Shown here: piece after piece, positions 9,738 to 19,797 of the stretch | Numbering within the stretch: the first letter of the stretch is position 1 | Layout of the letters: each line of letters begins with the position of its first letter | Assembly: GCA_039545355.1 (NCBI GenBank) | Contig: BCJJ01000001.1 | Span: 2,230,570 to 2,294,569, forward strand | Length of the DNA: 64,000 nt | Direction of reading: 5' to 3' | Origin: Trichosporon coremiiforme | Taxonomy: Eukaryota > Basidiomycota > Tremellomycetes > Trichosporonales > Trichosporonaceae | Notes under the pieces: model-generated | Seen by the model: the letters and a program-made list of their open reading frames with translations, nothing else | The model's database searches: none | Told to the model about the DNA's origin: nothing | Program-made: the position numbers and the translations under genes

Positions 9738-10841
9738 CTAATACTTGATGTAACCGCCCTTGGCATCGATGACAGCCTCCAGCCTTCTTGGCATTCCCAT
9801 GATGAGTCTATCAATGTCAGCCTGAGGAATATCGTTCCAAATGCGCTGTGCTGCCTCAAAGATGGCATCCTGTGATGTGGGTCGCGGCCGGAGAGCTGCG
9901 AGACGTCTCTTGAGGATGTTCCAGACGTTCTCAATAGGGTTCAGGCAAGGGGAAGAGGGAGGGTGAGGCAAGAAGGACATGCCAAGCTCCTCAGTAGCCC
10001 TGCTGCGCGCAGCCTTCCCAATGTGCACAGGAGCATTGTCCTCGACGATCTGAGGGCGCCCATACCCTCTCCAGTTCCTCATAACCTTCTTCCACACATC
10101 AAAGAGTGGTCCCTGGGTGATCTGGTCAAAGTAGATCGCAGCTGTGACACCCTTTCGAGGCCCAGGGGATGAGGAGGTGTCAAAGTGAACAAGAGGAGAC
10201 TTGCCTCCCACCCAGACACACCCCCAGCACATGACACAAGGAGTGCCAGACCTGTAAGTGTACTGAATGTACTTCTCATCGAGCTTGTTGGACTGTACAG
10301 GGCGTGTCACATAAGCCTGGAAGAGCTGGTCGACGTACAGAGGCACCTCATCGCAGAAAATGACCTTGCGCCACTCCTCTTGCCTGTGCTTGAGAGCATA
10401 GTCAAGTCGAGCCCACTTCCTGGCTTCGTTGAAGAAGGGTTTGACGACAGCCTTGACTCTCTTGAGGTCGAGCATCTTCCTGCCGCGGCGCAGGGTGCTA
10501 GGGGCCATGTGAACGCCATTAGAAGCGAGGTGATCAAGTGTAGCACTGTTGGTGGCGAAGGGATTGAGATTGGAGAAGTCCTGGATCATCTGCAAGGTCT
10601 GCAGGTCGAGTTTTGACCGACGACGCNTTACTGGGGCTGCCATAGNNTGTGGAGGGTCTTGTGCGCTGTGTAGCTGAGCCAGAAAGCGAGGAAGAGAGCG
10701 CACAGCAGAGTCCTTGGCCACACAGTAGTGGACAGTGCTCTGAGAGACATTGAACTTGTGGGCGACATATCTCTGCGATTTGTGACGAGCTAGAAGCGCT
10801 ATCTTGCTGCGGCGTCGAGGGGAGAGGACAGGTGAAGGCAT
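9738..10841 (-). CDS. Tc1/mariner transposase (element 3), 35-residue D-E spacing
   Basis: Protein of 367 aa starting at the ATG at 10841 (MPSPVLSPRRRSKIAL); an in-frame extension upstream is ignored because the other copies start at the same MPSP. Helix-turn-helix at the N-terminus; catalytic residues in FCDEVPLYVDQ, VEDNAPVHIGK and SPCLNPIENVW. One extra residue before ELGM makes the D-E distance 35 rather than 34. Ambiguous bases near 10627 and 10646-10647 fall in the linker. It is more diverged than elements 1 and 2 and ends AKGGYIKY. Transcribed toward element 2. Confidence 0.92.
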   Translation of the reverse strand: MPSPVLSPRRRSKIALLARHKSQRYVAHKFNVSQSTVHYCVAKDSAVRSLPRFLAQLHSAQDPPXXMAAPVXRRRSKLDLQTLQMIQDFSNLNPFATNSATLDHLASNGVHMAPSTLRRGRKMLDLKRVKAVVKPFFNEARKWARLDYALKHRQEEWRKVIFCDEVPLYVDQLFQAYVTRPVQSNKLDEKYIQYTYRSGTPCVMCWGCVWVGGKSPLVHFDTSSSPGPRKGVTAAIYFDQITQGPLFDVWKKVMRNWRGYGRPQIVEDNAPVHIGKAARSRATEELGMSFLPHPPSSPCLNPIENVWNILKRRLAALRPRPTSQDAIFEAAQRIWNDIPQADIDRLIMGMPRRLEAVIDAKGGYIKY

Positions 10842-11188
10842 TGGTGAAGTTTGAAGANGATTGGAGACGTTGGAGGCGGTTGAGAGCTTGAAGAATGGAG
10901 ACTTCAGAACAAGAAGTGGCTNTCTTTTAACTTCTTCAAACAGAAGAGAAGTCAATCGCGTCTGCGCTCAATGCATTCAACATTTGCAAACTTTTGNGCG
11001 ATTTTCTGATGGAGCCGCATGGTATCANCCTCCCCANAAGATTTGAGCCTTCCTGTGCATGTGTGGAAAGAGAAACAAGCTGATAGGTCAATCGACTTTG
11101 AGAAGAGTTCAACTGATGGTGAGCAGCCCGGTTATGATGGCTCCGGGCATCCCGCTTCAAACCTTAAGGCGGATTGTGAAAGTGGAGG

Positions 11189-11226
11189 GTGTCACGCTTC
11201 TATACATGGTTTAACCGTCGCTCTAT
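11189..11226 (-). repeat. Right terminal block of the composite element
   Basis: Inverse of the block at 7896: read on the minus strand it runs TAGAGCGACGGTTAAACC, then GAAGCGTGACAC. The last two bases on the plus strand are TA. Confidence 0.6.
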
Positions 11227-11363
11227 CTTCTCTGTGAGGTGCGGAATCGAGGTTTATGTATGGAGGGTACTATTGACGGCGCCGCCGCGGCGGAGATTGA
11301 TCGACTCTAGCTCGGCGCCGAGTGTATGAGCTTCGAAGGCACAAATATCCAAGCTAACGACAG
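11227..11363. other. Gap between transposon end and micro-exon gene
   Basis: Contains an ATG at 11260 (MEGTIDGAAAAEIDRL then a stop) and an intron-like acceptor ending at 11363. The true 5' end of the downstream gene was not resolved and may have been cut by the transposon. Confidence 0.35.
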
Positions 11364-13081
11364 GTCCCAATGTTTCTGCCACCACCTCAACGAGGTAAGC
11401 AGATTCAATTCTATCAATCATCAAGCTGATTGTCCAGCTTACTGTCGTCCTCCCAGACGTGTGAGAATGGAATCCGGAGCCTTTGCGGCGGACGCAATCT
11501 AGCCGCTCCGCAAGCTATTGATCTCGCGTCTGCAGCTGACTCCAGGCCGGCCCTGAGGTACTTTCAGGAAGACTGTCGGTACTTAGGGCCAGCCAGTGAG
11601 TCTGAGTAGCAATGGGATCAATCAGTTCATTCTTCCATGAGCTGGGGGATTCTCGAACGAAAAGCTGATATCAGTTCTCGTGGGCTACTCGCTTATCTTT
11701 CCAATCTCGACCATCTCCGCAACACTACGGGTGACGTCCAACACGGGGGATTGTGTGAGCTGCACAGGTTGAATGGTGTAGCTCACCACAGAATTCGATG
11801 TCCCGGCGAACACCAGTGCGTCAAATTCCTGCCTATTGCGGCCGTATTGTTCCTGGTGAGCTTGGCGCAGCGAGCGCGGTAGCTGACCACAGCGTGGAAC
11901 CGTGTCGATGAAAGGTATTATAAGCTACTGTACGTCGACGTCGCTATAGCTAATCCCAGCCTCTCAGCGGACTTGAAAACCCGTGAGCATTGTTGTCGTG
12001 GATAATCAGCTGACTATCGAAGCGTTTCCATCCACGATGAATCGATCCCGCTCATCACTCTTGACAAGGTAAGCTTACCTGACGTCTGTGTTAGCTGACT
12101 GCAGCACTCAGCAGGTGTGAGCTGCAAAATCATCCTCACAGCTAACGACAGGGCCTCAGCGAGTGCGAGCCGTGAGCTTTGTAGAACGTGTGCGTGAGCT
12201 GACTCCAGGGCTGCACCACCATTCCATCCAGGTGAGCTGTGAACAGGGACATTGTTTAGCTGATCTCAGTATCCTGCACCCTGCACAGCAGGGAGTGCAG
12301 ACGTGGGGCAGAGCAATAGGTAAGCTGGGCAACCAGACGAGCTGACAACAGGCATCGCCGGGGAAAAATGTGGTGGGCACGGCCGAAGTCGTCAGCTTTC
12401 AGAGTGAGACCCACGAGCTAACGGTAAAAAGCTAGACTAACCTGCTGCGTGAGCTTACAGTCACGGAGCTGAAGCTGACTTCAGAACTTCACGGCCCGCC
12501 CTGTAAGCTCAGTGGTACACTAGCTTGAGCTGACCCCCAGCTTTCGTATGCTTAAAGGTTCTGCCAGACTCCAAGCTGACGCCAGTCAACTCGCACGCCT
12601 CCACCGAGGTAGGCTACGCTCTGAGGGAGGAAGGCTGACCGCAGTCGTTTGTGCTCGAGGCACTGCCATCCTTCCTCAATCCTCGGTGAGCCATCCAGCA
12701 ATAGCCGGTCTAGCTGACTGACAACAGACGCTCCTCAAACCACGAGTACAAGCTATCAGTATGCCATGAGCTGACTCCAGACGGCATAACTACAAATAGT
12801 AAGCATAGAAGACGATCACGAGAAGCTTACCTCAGTCTGGCTCTTTCCTTCAAGCGCACCTCCATTTTAAGCAAGTCGAGGTGAGCTAGTCCATGAGCGA
12901 CCTTGACCTTATACCGGCATTCACAGCAGGGTAGCTACATGACATCTGATGTCTAGCTGACCTCAGTACCCTTACACTGGCCATCGTGAGCTGCGAAGCG
13001 CTCCATGATCAGCCGACGGCAGAACGCCAGCAATCGCTCATGCTGCTCGAGACACACAAAGCACGGTGGGAAACAAAGTAG
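11364..13081 (+). CDS. Probable micro-exon gene, about 20 exons, unknown protein
   Basis: Not recognised as any family. The tract is full of intron-like units: GTRAGC or GTGTGA, then about 20 bases, then AGCTGACNNCAG, mostly 32-43 nt long. Removing them leaves one frame open through 20 exons: 11364-11394, 11438-11458, 11546-11595, 11675-11752, 11792-11855, 11893-11901, 11960-11982, 12023-12068, 12105-12114, 12152-12171, 12209-12231, 12270-12319, 12352-12403, 12461-12502, 12541-12608, 12645-12685, 12728-12745, 12836-12880, 12967-12985, 13023-13081. That gives 255 codons ending ...LLETHKARWETK and TAG at 13079. Protein-like stretches include SRGLLAYLSNLDHLR, CVKFLPIAAVLFL and VSIHDESIPLITLDK. 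Unspliced, all frames are full of stops. The 5' end is unresolved; the 9-nt exon and the long intron 12746-12835 are the weakest calls. Confidence 0.5.
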
Positions 13082-13551
13082 AACTGGATGGCTGTCAAAA
13101 GGCCCTCAATCTGAGTGCAGCGTTCAACTTGTAGTCCTCGAGCCCTAAAAGGCAGAGACTTGTAAGCTTACGCATACGTGCGGTCAGCTGACACCAGCCT
13201 CATCCGATCCGTTAGGTTGCGCGCTCCGTTCTCGAGGCGTTTACAGGGTAAGCTAGGTCGTCTCCGTTCTCACAGCTGACTTCAGTTCTGCGATGCCTGG
13301 TACGGCAGGTTAGAAGGCCGCATCGATTCAAGCTGACGGCAGGGCCGCGAGCGAAAGGTGGTAAAGGTTATGATGTAGTATGGAGCCCCGCACACGTTGC
13401 CGGTCTTTGCCGACCCAATCTCGGTCTCTTCCGTTGCACTCTCCCACGTTTATCTCGCCGCCGTCGACGTCGTTCTCACTGATTCTTTGTGCACCCCACT
13501 TCCCTTCACACACTTTCTCGACTCGTCGTCTACACTCCCGAACTGGTTCCA
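13082..13551. other. Three further intron-like units, then flavoenzyme promoter
   Basis: Units at 13162-13197, 13248-13285 and 13300-13342 show the same GT...AGCTGACNNCAG build as the upstream gene. They may be 3' UTR introns or show that the gene goes on past 13081. From about 13390 to 13551 the sequence is pyrimidine-rich, as expected before the next gene. Confidence 0.45.
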
Positions 13552-15120
13552 ATGTCATCAACAGAGGATCCCTACGCCCCCGAAGGCGACCCCCGCCTCC
13601 TCCCCGCCCCCCTCGCCACCACGTCAGTCTGGCAACAATCCGTTGCCCTCGACCCCCTCATCCTCACCAATTCCACAACATCCTTGCCCGAGTCCGCCGA
13701 CATCGTCATAGTCGGCGGAGGGCTGTGTGGAGCCCTCCTGGCCTGGGAACTCCTGCAGCAGACTTCGGGCAATGTGGTCCTGCTCGAGGCGCGAGAGTTG
13801 GCTAGTGGTGCATCGGGACGGAATGCGGGGCACTGTCGTCCTGATGCCGGGAGGGGGTTCGGCATGTTCGCAAAGGTGCATGGGGAGGAGCAGGCGAAGG
13901 CGATCTTGAACAGCGAAAGGACAGTTTTCGAGCGGTACGTCTCATCCCCGCTTTCTCATCGACTCAGGAGCTAACTGGGGTACAGGGTGGACAGGTTCAT
14001 CCACAAACACAAGATTGCGTGCGAGTGGGAGAAGAGGGAGACATACGACGTTTGTCTGACTGAGGACTTCGCCGAGTACTCTCAACAAGCAAACGACGCC
14101 TTCGCCAAAGCAGGCGGCCATCCGCCCGCGCCTCTCGGCACAGATGGGGCGCAGAAAGCAGCCCGGAGCAAGGACGCAGTAGAGGCGTTCGGCTGGGAGG
14201 CGGCAACCCTCAACCCGGCGCAACTGACGTTGGCGATCCACAAACTCTGCCAGGACACAGAACGCTACGACGCATTCACGTTCTGTCCCGTGCTTGGACT
14301 CACGCCCGGCGTGGATCCGGACGTGCTGATCCGTCCTGACCCGGATCTTGAGTCGAGGGAGGCGACAGATCCCGCCGAAACACCGGGCAGTGCGGGATGG
14401 ACGGTCGCGACCGCGCGCGGAAGTGTGAGGGCGAGAAAGGTCGTACTCGCCACAAACGCGTATACAGACAGCGTGATGCGGATGGGGATCGTGCCCGTGC
14501 AGGCTCAGGCGCACCTCCTCGCCGCGCCCAGTCCGGCTCTGGAGAGCAGTTACTCCCTCCGAAGGAGTATGAAGGAGTTCTACTCTGTCGCTCCCCGGCC
14601 GGATGGGAGTGTCGTGCTCGGCGTATCGCGCCTGGGATGGCCGGAGGAACTCCTCCAGTCTGCTGTTGGAAATGTGGACGACTCGACTTGGAACGCGACG
14701 ATTGCCGCACAGGGCTTGAACGCCATCAGCGACGTCTGGCCCGAGGGGCCGTGGAAACACGCAAAGCCGGAGGAGCTCCGCCCGCCTCCGGCTGGGGGGA
14801 ACATCAAGACTGCGACGGAGCGGAAGGAGGTCGAGGTGGACGGATTGGAATGTGCTTGGACTGGCATCATTGGCATCACGAATGACCTCGTGCCAATTGT
14901 TGGACCGGTGCCCGGCAAAGACAACCTGTTTGTCGCTGCGGGTTACAATGGACACGGCATGGCTCGGATCTTCGTCACGGCGCCTGCGCTCGCGACGTTC
15001 ATCGTGAAGGGCAAGTGGCGAGAGGAGGACGGGATGCCGGAGTGTTTCCGCTTGACTCCGGAGCGATTCGCGAGGCTCACTTCTATCTCGACGAGCTCCA
15101 AGCCGAGCCCGGCAGCGTAG
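13552..15120 (+). CDS. FAD-dependent oxidoreductase, DAO family
   Basis: Exons 13552-13934 and 13986-15120 (51-nt intron); 505 aa. The ATG at 13552 (MSSTEDPYAPEGD) is the first in a good position; the open frame further upstream has no ATG start. An N-terminal Rossmann motif, IVIVGGGLCGALLAWELL near residues 48-65, is followed by the E of LLEAREL and by the SGRNAGHCRPD segment of DAO-type amine/amino-acid oxidases. The C-terminal YNGHGMARIF is the second FAD-contact region. The enzyme would oxidise an amine or amino acid; which one is not visible. The N-terminal 45 residues resemble the leader common in fungal glycine/sarcosine oxidase-like proteins. Its stop lies 123 bases from the convergent nexin gene. 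Confidence 0.88.
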
Positions 15121-15243
15121 TGAGTAGCGGACTGAAAAGAGAGCAATACTAGAACACTGATGCATGAAATGGTAGAGCATGTGAGCGAATGTGAAATGTA
15201 AGAATGAATACTAAGAACCCGGAACGTAACGACTCATGAACTA

Positions 15244-18200
15244 CTATCCTCGCGGTGTTGGAACAGCTGTGCTTCCTCCATTTGGCCCGTTTACGCCACT
15301 CGCTCCACTGAGCGGGAACAGCGTGTACAAGATCTCGTCGAGCACCTTCACCCACAGGTGCTGGTTCAGCCTCTGGTCCTGGATGACTGCGAACGAACGC
15401 TGCGCCGCCTTTCGGGCGTTACTCCGTCCGACGACGTTCGCGAGGACATCCGGTAAGAGTCTGCCCAGCTTTCTCGATGCACTGAGGCGTGTCTCCCGAA
15501 TTTCCTCTGGCGTGCGTTTAGGACTCGGCTCCTTCCGCTTCCCACCAGGCCACATGTTCTCCTGGAAGCTGGCGAGAAGCTTCTCGATCTTCTTCGGCTG
15601 GCTGGCTTTGCCCACGAGGTCGCGCACTTTGCGCTCAACCGTGGAGCCAAGTACCTGCTGCAGAAGGAGCACGATCGCCTGCCGACGCAGCCAGTCGCGT
15701 TCCTTCAAGTCGAAGACCTCAAGGAAGGCATCGCAGATCGGGCCAGCGAAGCCGCCGGCATCATCATCGTCGTCCCCTCCCGTGAATGCGATAAGGCCTG
15801 CGACTTCTTCCGTGACAACGCCCAGACCTCCTGCGACCTCGGACAACTGCCGCGTCAGGGACTGAGACATGATGTCGAGCATGGACGGGGCGAGCTCAAC
15901 ATCGATGCTGGAGGCTACTGTCTTGTACAGCGTGCGGACGAGGTTACGGGGCGCCAACGGCCCAGCGCTGGGAGTTGACGGAGTGCTTGGAGCACCGCGG
16001 GAGAGGAAATTCTGCACCAGCGGCGAAGAGCAGAACAGAGCGCTGCCGAGGAGGGACTGGAGGTATCGCTCGAGACCTGCGCGGCGAGACTCGACGAAAC
16101 CAGCAGAGGTGCTGGGCACGAGACGCTTGCCCGGCATATCGATCAGCGCCTTCGCCGAATCGGCCCTCGGGTTCTCAGCGATCCAGTCCCGCAACGCGCG
16201 ATCAAGAGCATAGAACTCGTTGTACCGGTGGGTGATCGTCCAGCTCGTCTGCACGCGCCCGTCAACGACCTGGGAGACCTCGACGACGTACTTGACGACC
16301 GGTCGACCGTCATCGCTCGCCTGCACTGTGCCGGGGAGCTTAACCCGCGTCCGACCCGGAACGAGCTGGTTCGCAGCTGCGTGCCGCTCGTACTGTGACT
16401 TCTGGAATAAGGCTGCGCGCTGCTCGCGCTGCAACGACGAGAGCGAGCGTTGCAGCAACCGCAGTTCGCGCGCGTTGCCAGTCAGATCCGCTTGCCGAAT
16501 CAGACTGTCCAGCAGGCGCTCCTGCTGGTCCAGCTCGGCAAGCTTGGCGCCGAGCCGCTCAATCTCAGACCCCAGGTGCAGATTCCCCGGCGCTGGAAGA
16601 ACCTCTGTGTTCGGCTCTCCGTCACTGGCTGCTGACGCCTCTTGCTCCTCGTCCTCTTCCGGATCTTCCGCGAAGATGGACTTCTGTCGGTGGTGCACGC
16701 CCTCGTCGCTGCCGCGGCGAGCGAGCTTAGGCTTCCGCGAGTCCGGGGAGTAGCGCGTGACTGGTCGGGCTGGGCCCACGTCGCGCACGCTTGTCAGATC
16801 CTCGGCAGAGCGGGAGGTCAACTTCCGAGCCGCTAACGGGTGCAGCCCTTGTAATGGGGATTTTGGTGCAGCTGGCGTCTGGGGTTCGGTCTCCGGCTCA
16901 AGGGCCTGGCTGTTCGACATGGGGTCAGAGTCGATGATTTCCTCAAGCGCGGCCTGGATAGCGGCAATGCGCTGTCGCTCCACTATTTCCTCCTGATCCT
17001 CCTCGTCCACGAAGAGCGGGTTGCGCTCGGAGCCCTCCTCCTGCGTTCCGAAGAGGATGTCGAACTGCGCAGAGTGTCGCTTGGCTCCTGGTGAGAGGAT
17101 AGCAGACGAGTGCGGCGAAGCACGCGGAGACACTCGCCCTGAGTCCAAGGCAGCATCGCGCAGCGACATTGACGAGTCGAAGTCGGTCGACGTCACTGGC
17201 GTCGCAGTCTGGGATGATGCAGCGGGCATGAAGCTCCCATTCACGAGCAGGGGCCGGCGCGCGAGCGAAGGTGACGCGACTGGCGATGGCGTTGATGCCG
17301 AAGGTCCGTCAGATACGCGGCGTTGCCCCGAAGGCGATAAGCGTGCTGTGGAGTTGCTCTGCGAGATGGGCGGCGTCGAACCCGAGTTTGCGCGCGGTCG
17401 ATGCGAATGCTTCAGATCCGCGACTGCCTTGAAGTATAGGTCGCTCTTCTGGAAGGTAGCCCAGTCCTCGTCCTCCATGAGCTCGTAAACGGCCCTCTGA
17501 GCTTGATACACTGCGAGTTTGGCTCTTCTCGTATCGATGGCACTGAAGGGACGGGTCGTATTCTGGCCAAGCTCGGAGATGACCTCGACGAGACGAGCGG
17601 GAATGTCCAGCCGGCCCCCGGAGTCGGCAAAGTATGCCGAGTACAGGAAAGCAATGTCGTCGCCTATCGTGCCGTCGTTTGCGCCTGGCCTGTTGCCGCC
17701 CTCGACGACGTTATCAAGCGCCAGATTCTGACCCGAAGCCTCTAGAGGATCCTTGAACCCCTCGACCGTGAGCCAGAACTGAACGAGGTGCGAGCGGCTG
17801 CGGCGCTCCATGAACTCGAGCCAGTACGCGAGTGACGATGGGTCAGACAGGATCCGGTACAGTGTCGGCTTTATGTTCTTGCTTGGAGCAGGGGCAGCAA
17901 TCTGCGGGACCTGGACGTCAGTTTCAGAAGGGTTCTACAAACTCACAGCTTCGCCGGTTGCTCCGGAGAGCTTCTCTATCCGGTGGTCGATCGCCCCGCG
18001 TGCTCGCTCAAGTCGGTGTAGGTACCGGTCAATGTGCCGGATCGCCTTGTCGCTCTCTACGCCGTCTTCCTTGCTGCGTTTCGAAGCTGCGCGGAACGCA
18101 GCCCGCGCATGTCGATACTCGCGGTCGATGTCGGAGCGCAGTCGGCGCGCCTCACCCAGCGTGCGCAGCTTGGTAATTGACCGCATGAAGTCCTCGAACT

Positions 18201-19225
18201 GCCGCGGCGTGGACTGCACACTGATCGGCTGCACGGACGGCTTGGCCGGGGACGAGCCAGACGCAGGCGCCGGCACTGTGGACAGCGCCGAGAGGACCTG
18301 GTTCACCTGCTTCCTGACAGTTAGCGGAAACGACGCATTTAACTTACCTCTGATGCAGATACTTGCCGCCCTGCTCGTTGATCTGACGGTTCCAGAAGTC
18401 GGGCTCGGAGAGGAGGTTAAATACCGGCATGAGGATAGCACCGAGAACGATCTCACGGACGATGGTCTTGAGGACAGCGCTCTGCTCCTCGACGGGTATG
18501 ACGGAGTTGACGATTCTTTCAACATGTCCGCGGAGGTGTGCTTCGACGGAGGGAATGTTGGACTCGGCGCTTGTGTGCGTGTGCTGGGTGAAGGCAGGGT
18601 GCGCGTCCTTTGGTAGGGGGAGGGGAAGGGCGTCGCTGGTGCCGATGCTGCCGGCGAGATGTTCGACATTCTTGTAGTGCGCAATGTGTTCCGTGACGAG
18701 AGGAAGAACCTTCTCAACGCCGAGACTTGGCCAGTCAACCGTCTCGACGCGGGTCGAGACCTCGCCGAGCGCATGCCGAATGACGCCCTCGACCTTGTTC
18801 GGAAATGCTGGAGCGCGGCTGATCTTCGAGAACCAGGGAAGGATGAAGCTGCCGCGTATAAGGCCGAGAACGGTGCTCAGCCTCGCGGCCAGTTTGGGCT
18901 CCTCGAAGCCATGCACTGGCGGAAAGGAGGATTCGGTGTCGTTGTCGAGCTTGCGCTTGTCCTCATGCCAGCTCCACTGTGGATCCGTCGCAAAGACAAA
19001 CGCGCGCGTCGCACTCGCCTGTCGCTCAGTCAGGCTCGGTGCGTCGTTCCGCTGTTCCAGATAGCTTGCGGCAAACACAAGACCGCACACACCGAGTGCC
19101 AGAAGGAAGGTTGAGACCAGGGGGAAGATAACGAGGATCTTGAGTGAGTCGGTATTGATCGGGATGCCGATGACGGCTATTGTGACAGCGAGCGCTGCCC
19201 ATGCTGCCGGTCGGATGCGGGGCAT
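15244..19225 (-). CDS. Mdm1-like sorting nexin (TM-PXA-RGS-PX-nexin C)
   Basis: Exons 19225-18348, 18313-17947 and 17910-15244, with introns of 34 and 36 nt; 1303 aa. Two N-terminal hydrophobic segments (about residues 8-24 and 30-53) anchor it in a membrane. A PXA-type region follows (about 110-290, including VEGVIRHALGEVS and LLSEPDFWNRQI), then an RGS-like domain (about 430-590, LAYWLEFMERRSRSHLVQFW), a long acidic and Ser-rich linker, a coiled coil (about 885-930), a PX domain (about 935-1055, TITHRYNEFYALDRAL) and a nexin C domain (about 1110-1290). In yeast Mdm1 this layout tethers the ER to the vacuole/lipid droplets; the same role is inferred here. Start at 19225 gives the membrane anchor. 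Confidence 0.9.
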
Positions 19226-19797
19226 ATCGTGTTTTCGGATGAGGAGAGTGTGGAGGCGGCGAGGAGCCTCGCCACCCCGTATGGCGAGATACGGGCTGGA
19301 GTTGACAGTTGGTGAGCAACGGTGAAGTTGGTTGGCCGTAAGGAAGGTCAGATGGTGAAACGTCGACGAGCAACGTCATGCCCAGAGTGGCAAGACCGAT
19401 GAACCGAATTCAGCTCCAAATCGGGTAGCCTCCCTAACGCCTTGCCGATCCTGCACCTGTTATCGACACCAGCGGCCTGTGCGTTATCCGTCACCTATGC
19501 ACGCATGCACGCAGTCATGCTCAGAAGATACAGATGTAAGAATGTGAGATGCATGACTGCCCGGGCAGTCGCCCGAGTCGCAGCCAGTGATAGATTAGAA
19601 GTACAGCTCTAGCCTCGCACAATCCATCGCATCCCCGCACCGAGCCAACGTCATGCCCCCTAGTCATCACAATCCCATCGTCCCGTCTCTGCACAAATCG
19701 TGCCCTCATCGCCCTCACTCCCGCCTGCCTGAAAATATGTGGAAGTTGAATCTTGCGAAAATGCGTCCGGCCTCGTCGTAAAATCTCGCGCCAGCGC
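19226..19797. other. Intergenic, nexin promoter and PEX13 3' region
   Basis: About 570 bases without a gene; both neighbours are on the minus strand. Confidence 0.5.

Larger units (their letters stand above)
7896..11226. mobile_element. Two convergent Tc1/mariner-like elements between one inverted repeat pair
   Basis: The left edge (7896 on) and right edge (inverted, ending 11226) carry the same terminal block, each 385-394 bases from a transposase ATG. Inside lie a plus-strand transposase (8290-9378) and a minus-strand transposase (9738-10841), tail to tail. No inner terminal repeats were found in the 360 bases between the two stop codons. Either two elements inserted side by side and lost their inner ends, or the 3.3-kb whole is a composite that could move as a unit. 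Eleven ambiguous bases lie inside. Confidence 0.65.

Noticed and set aside
12232..13342. Array read as CRISPR or tandem satellite
   Set aside because: Only the ends of units recur; interiors and spacers differ in length and sequence, and splicing yields a coding frame, so an intron reading explains it better.
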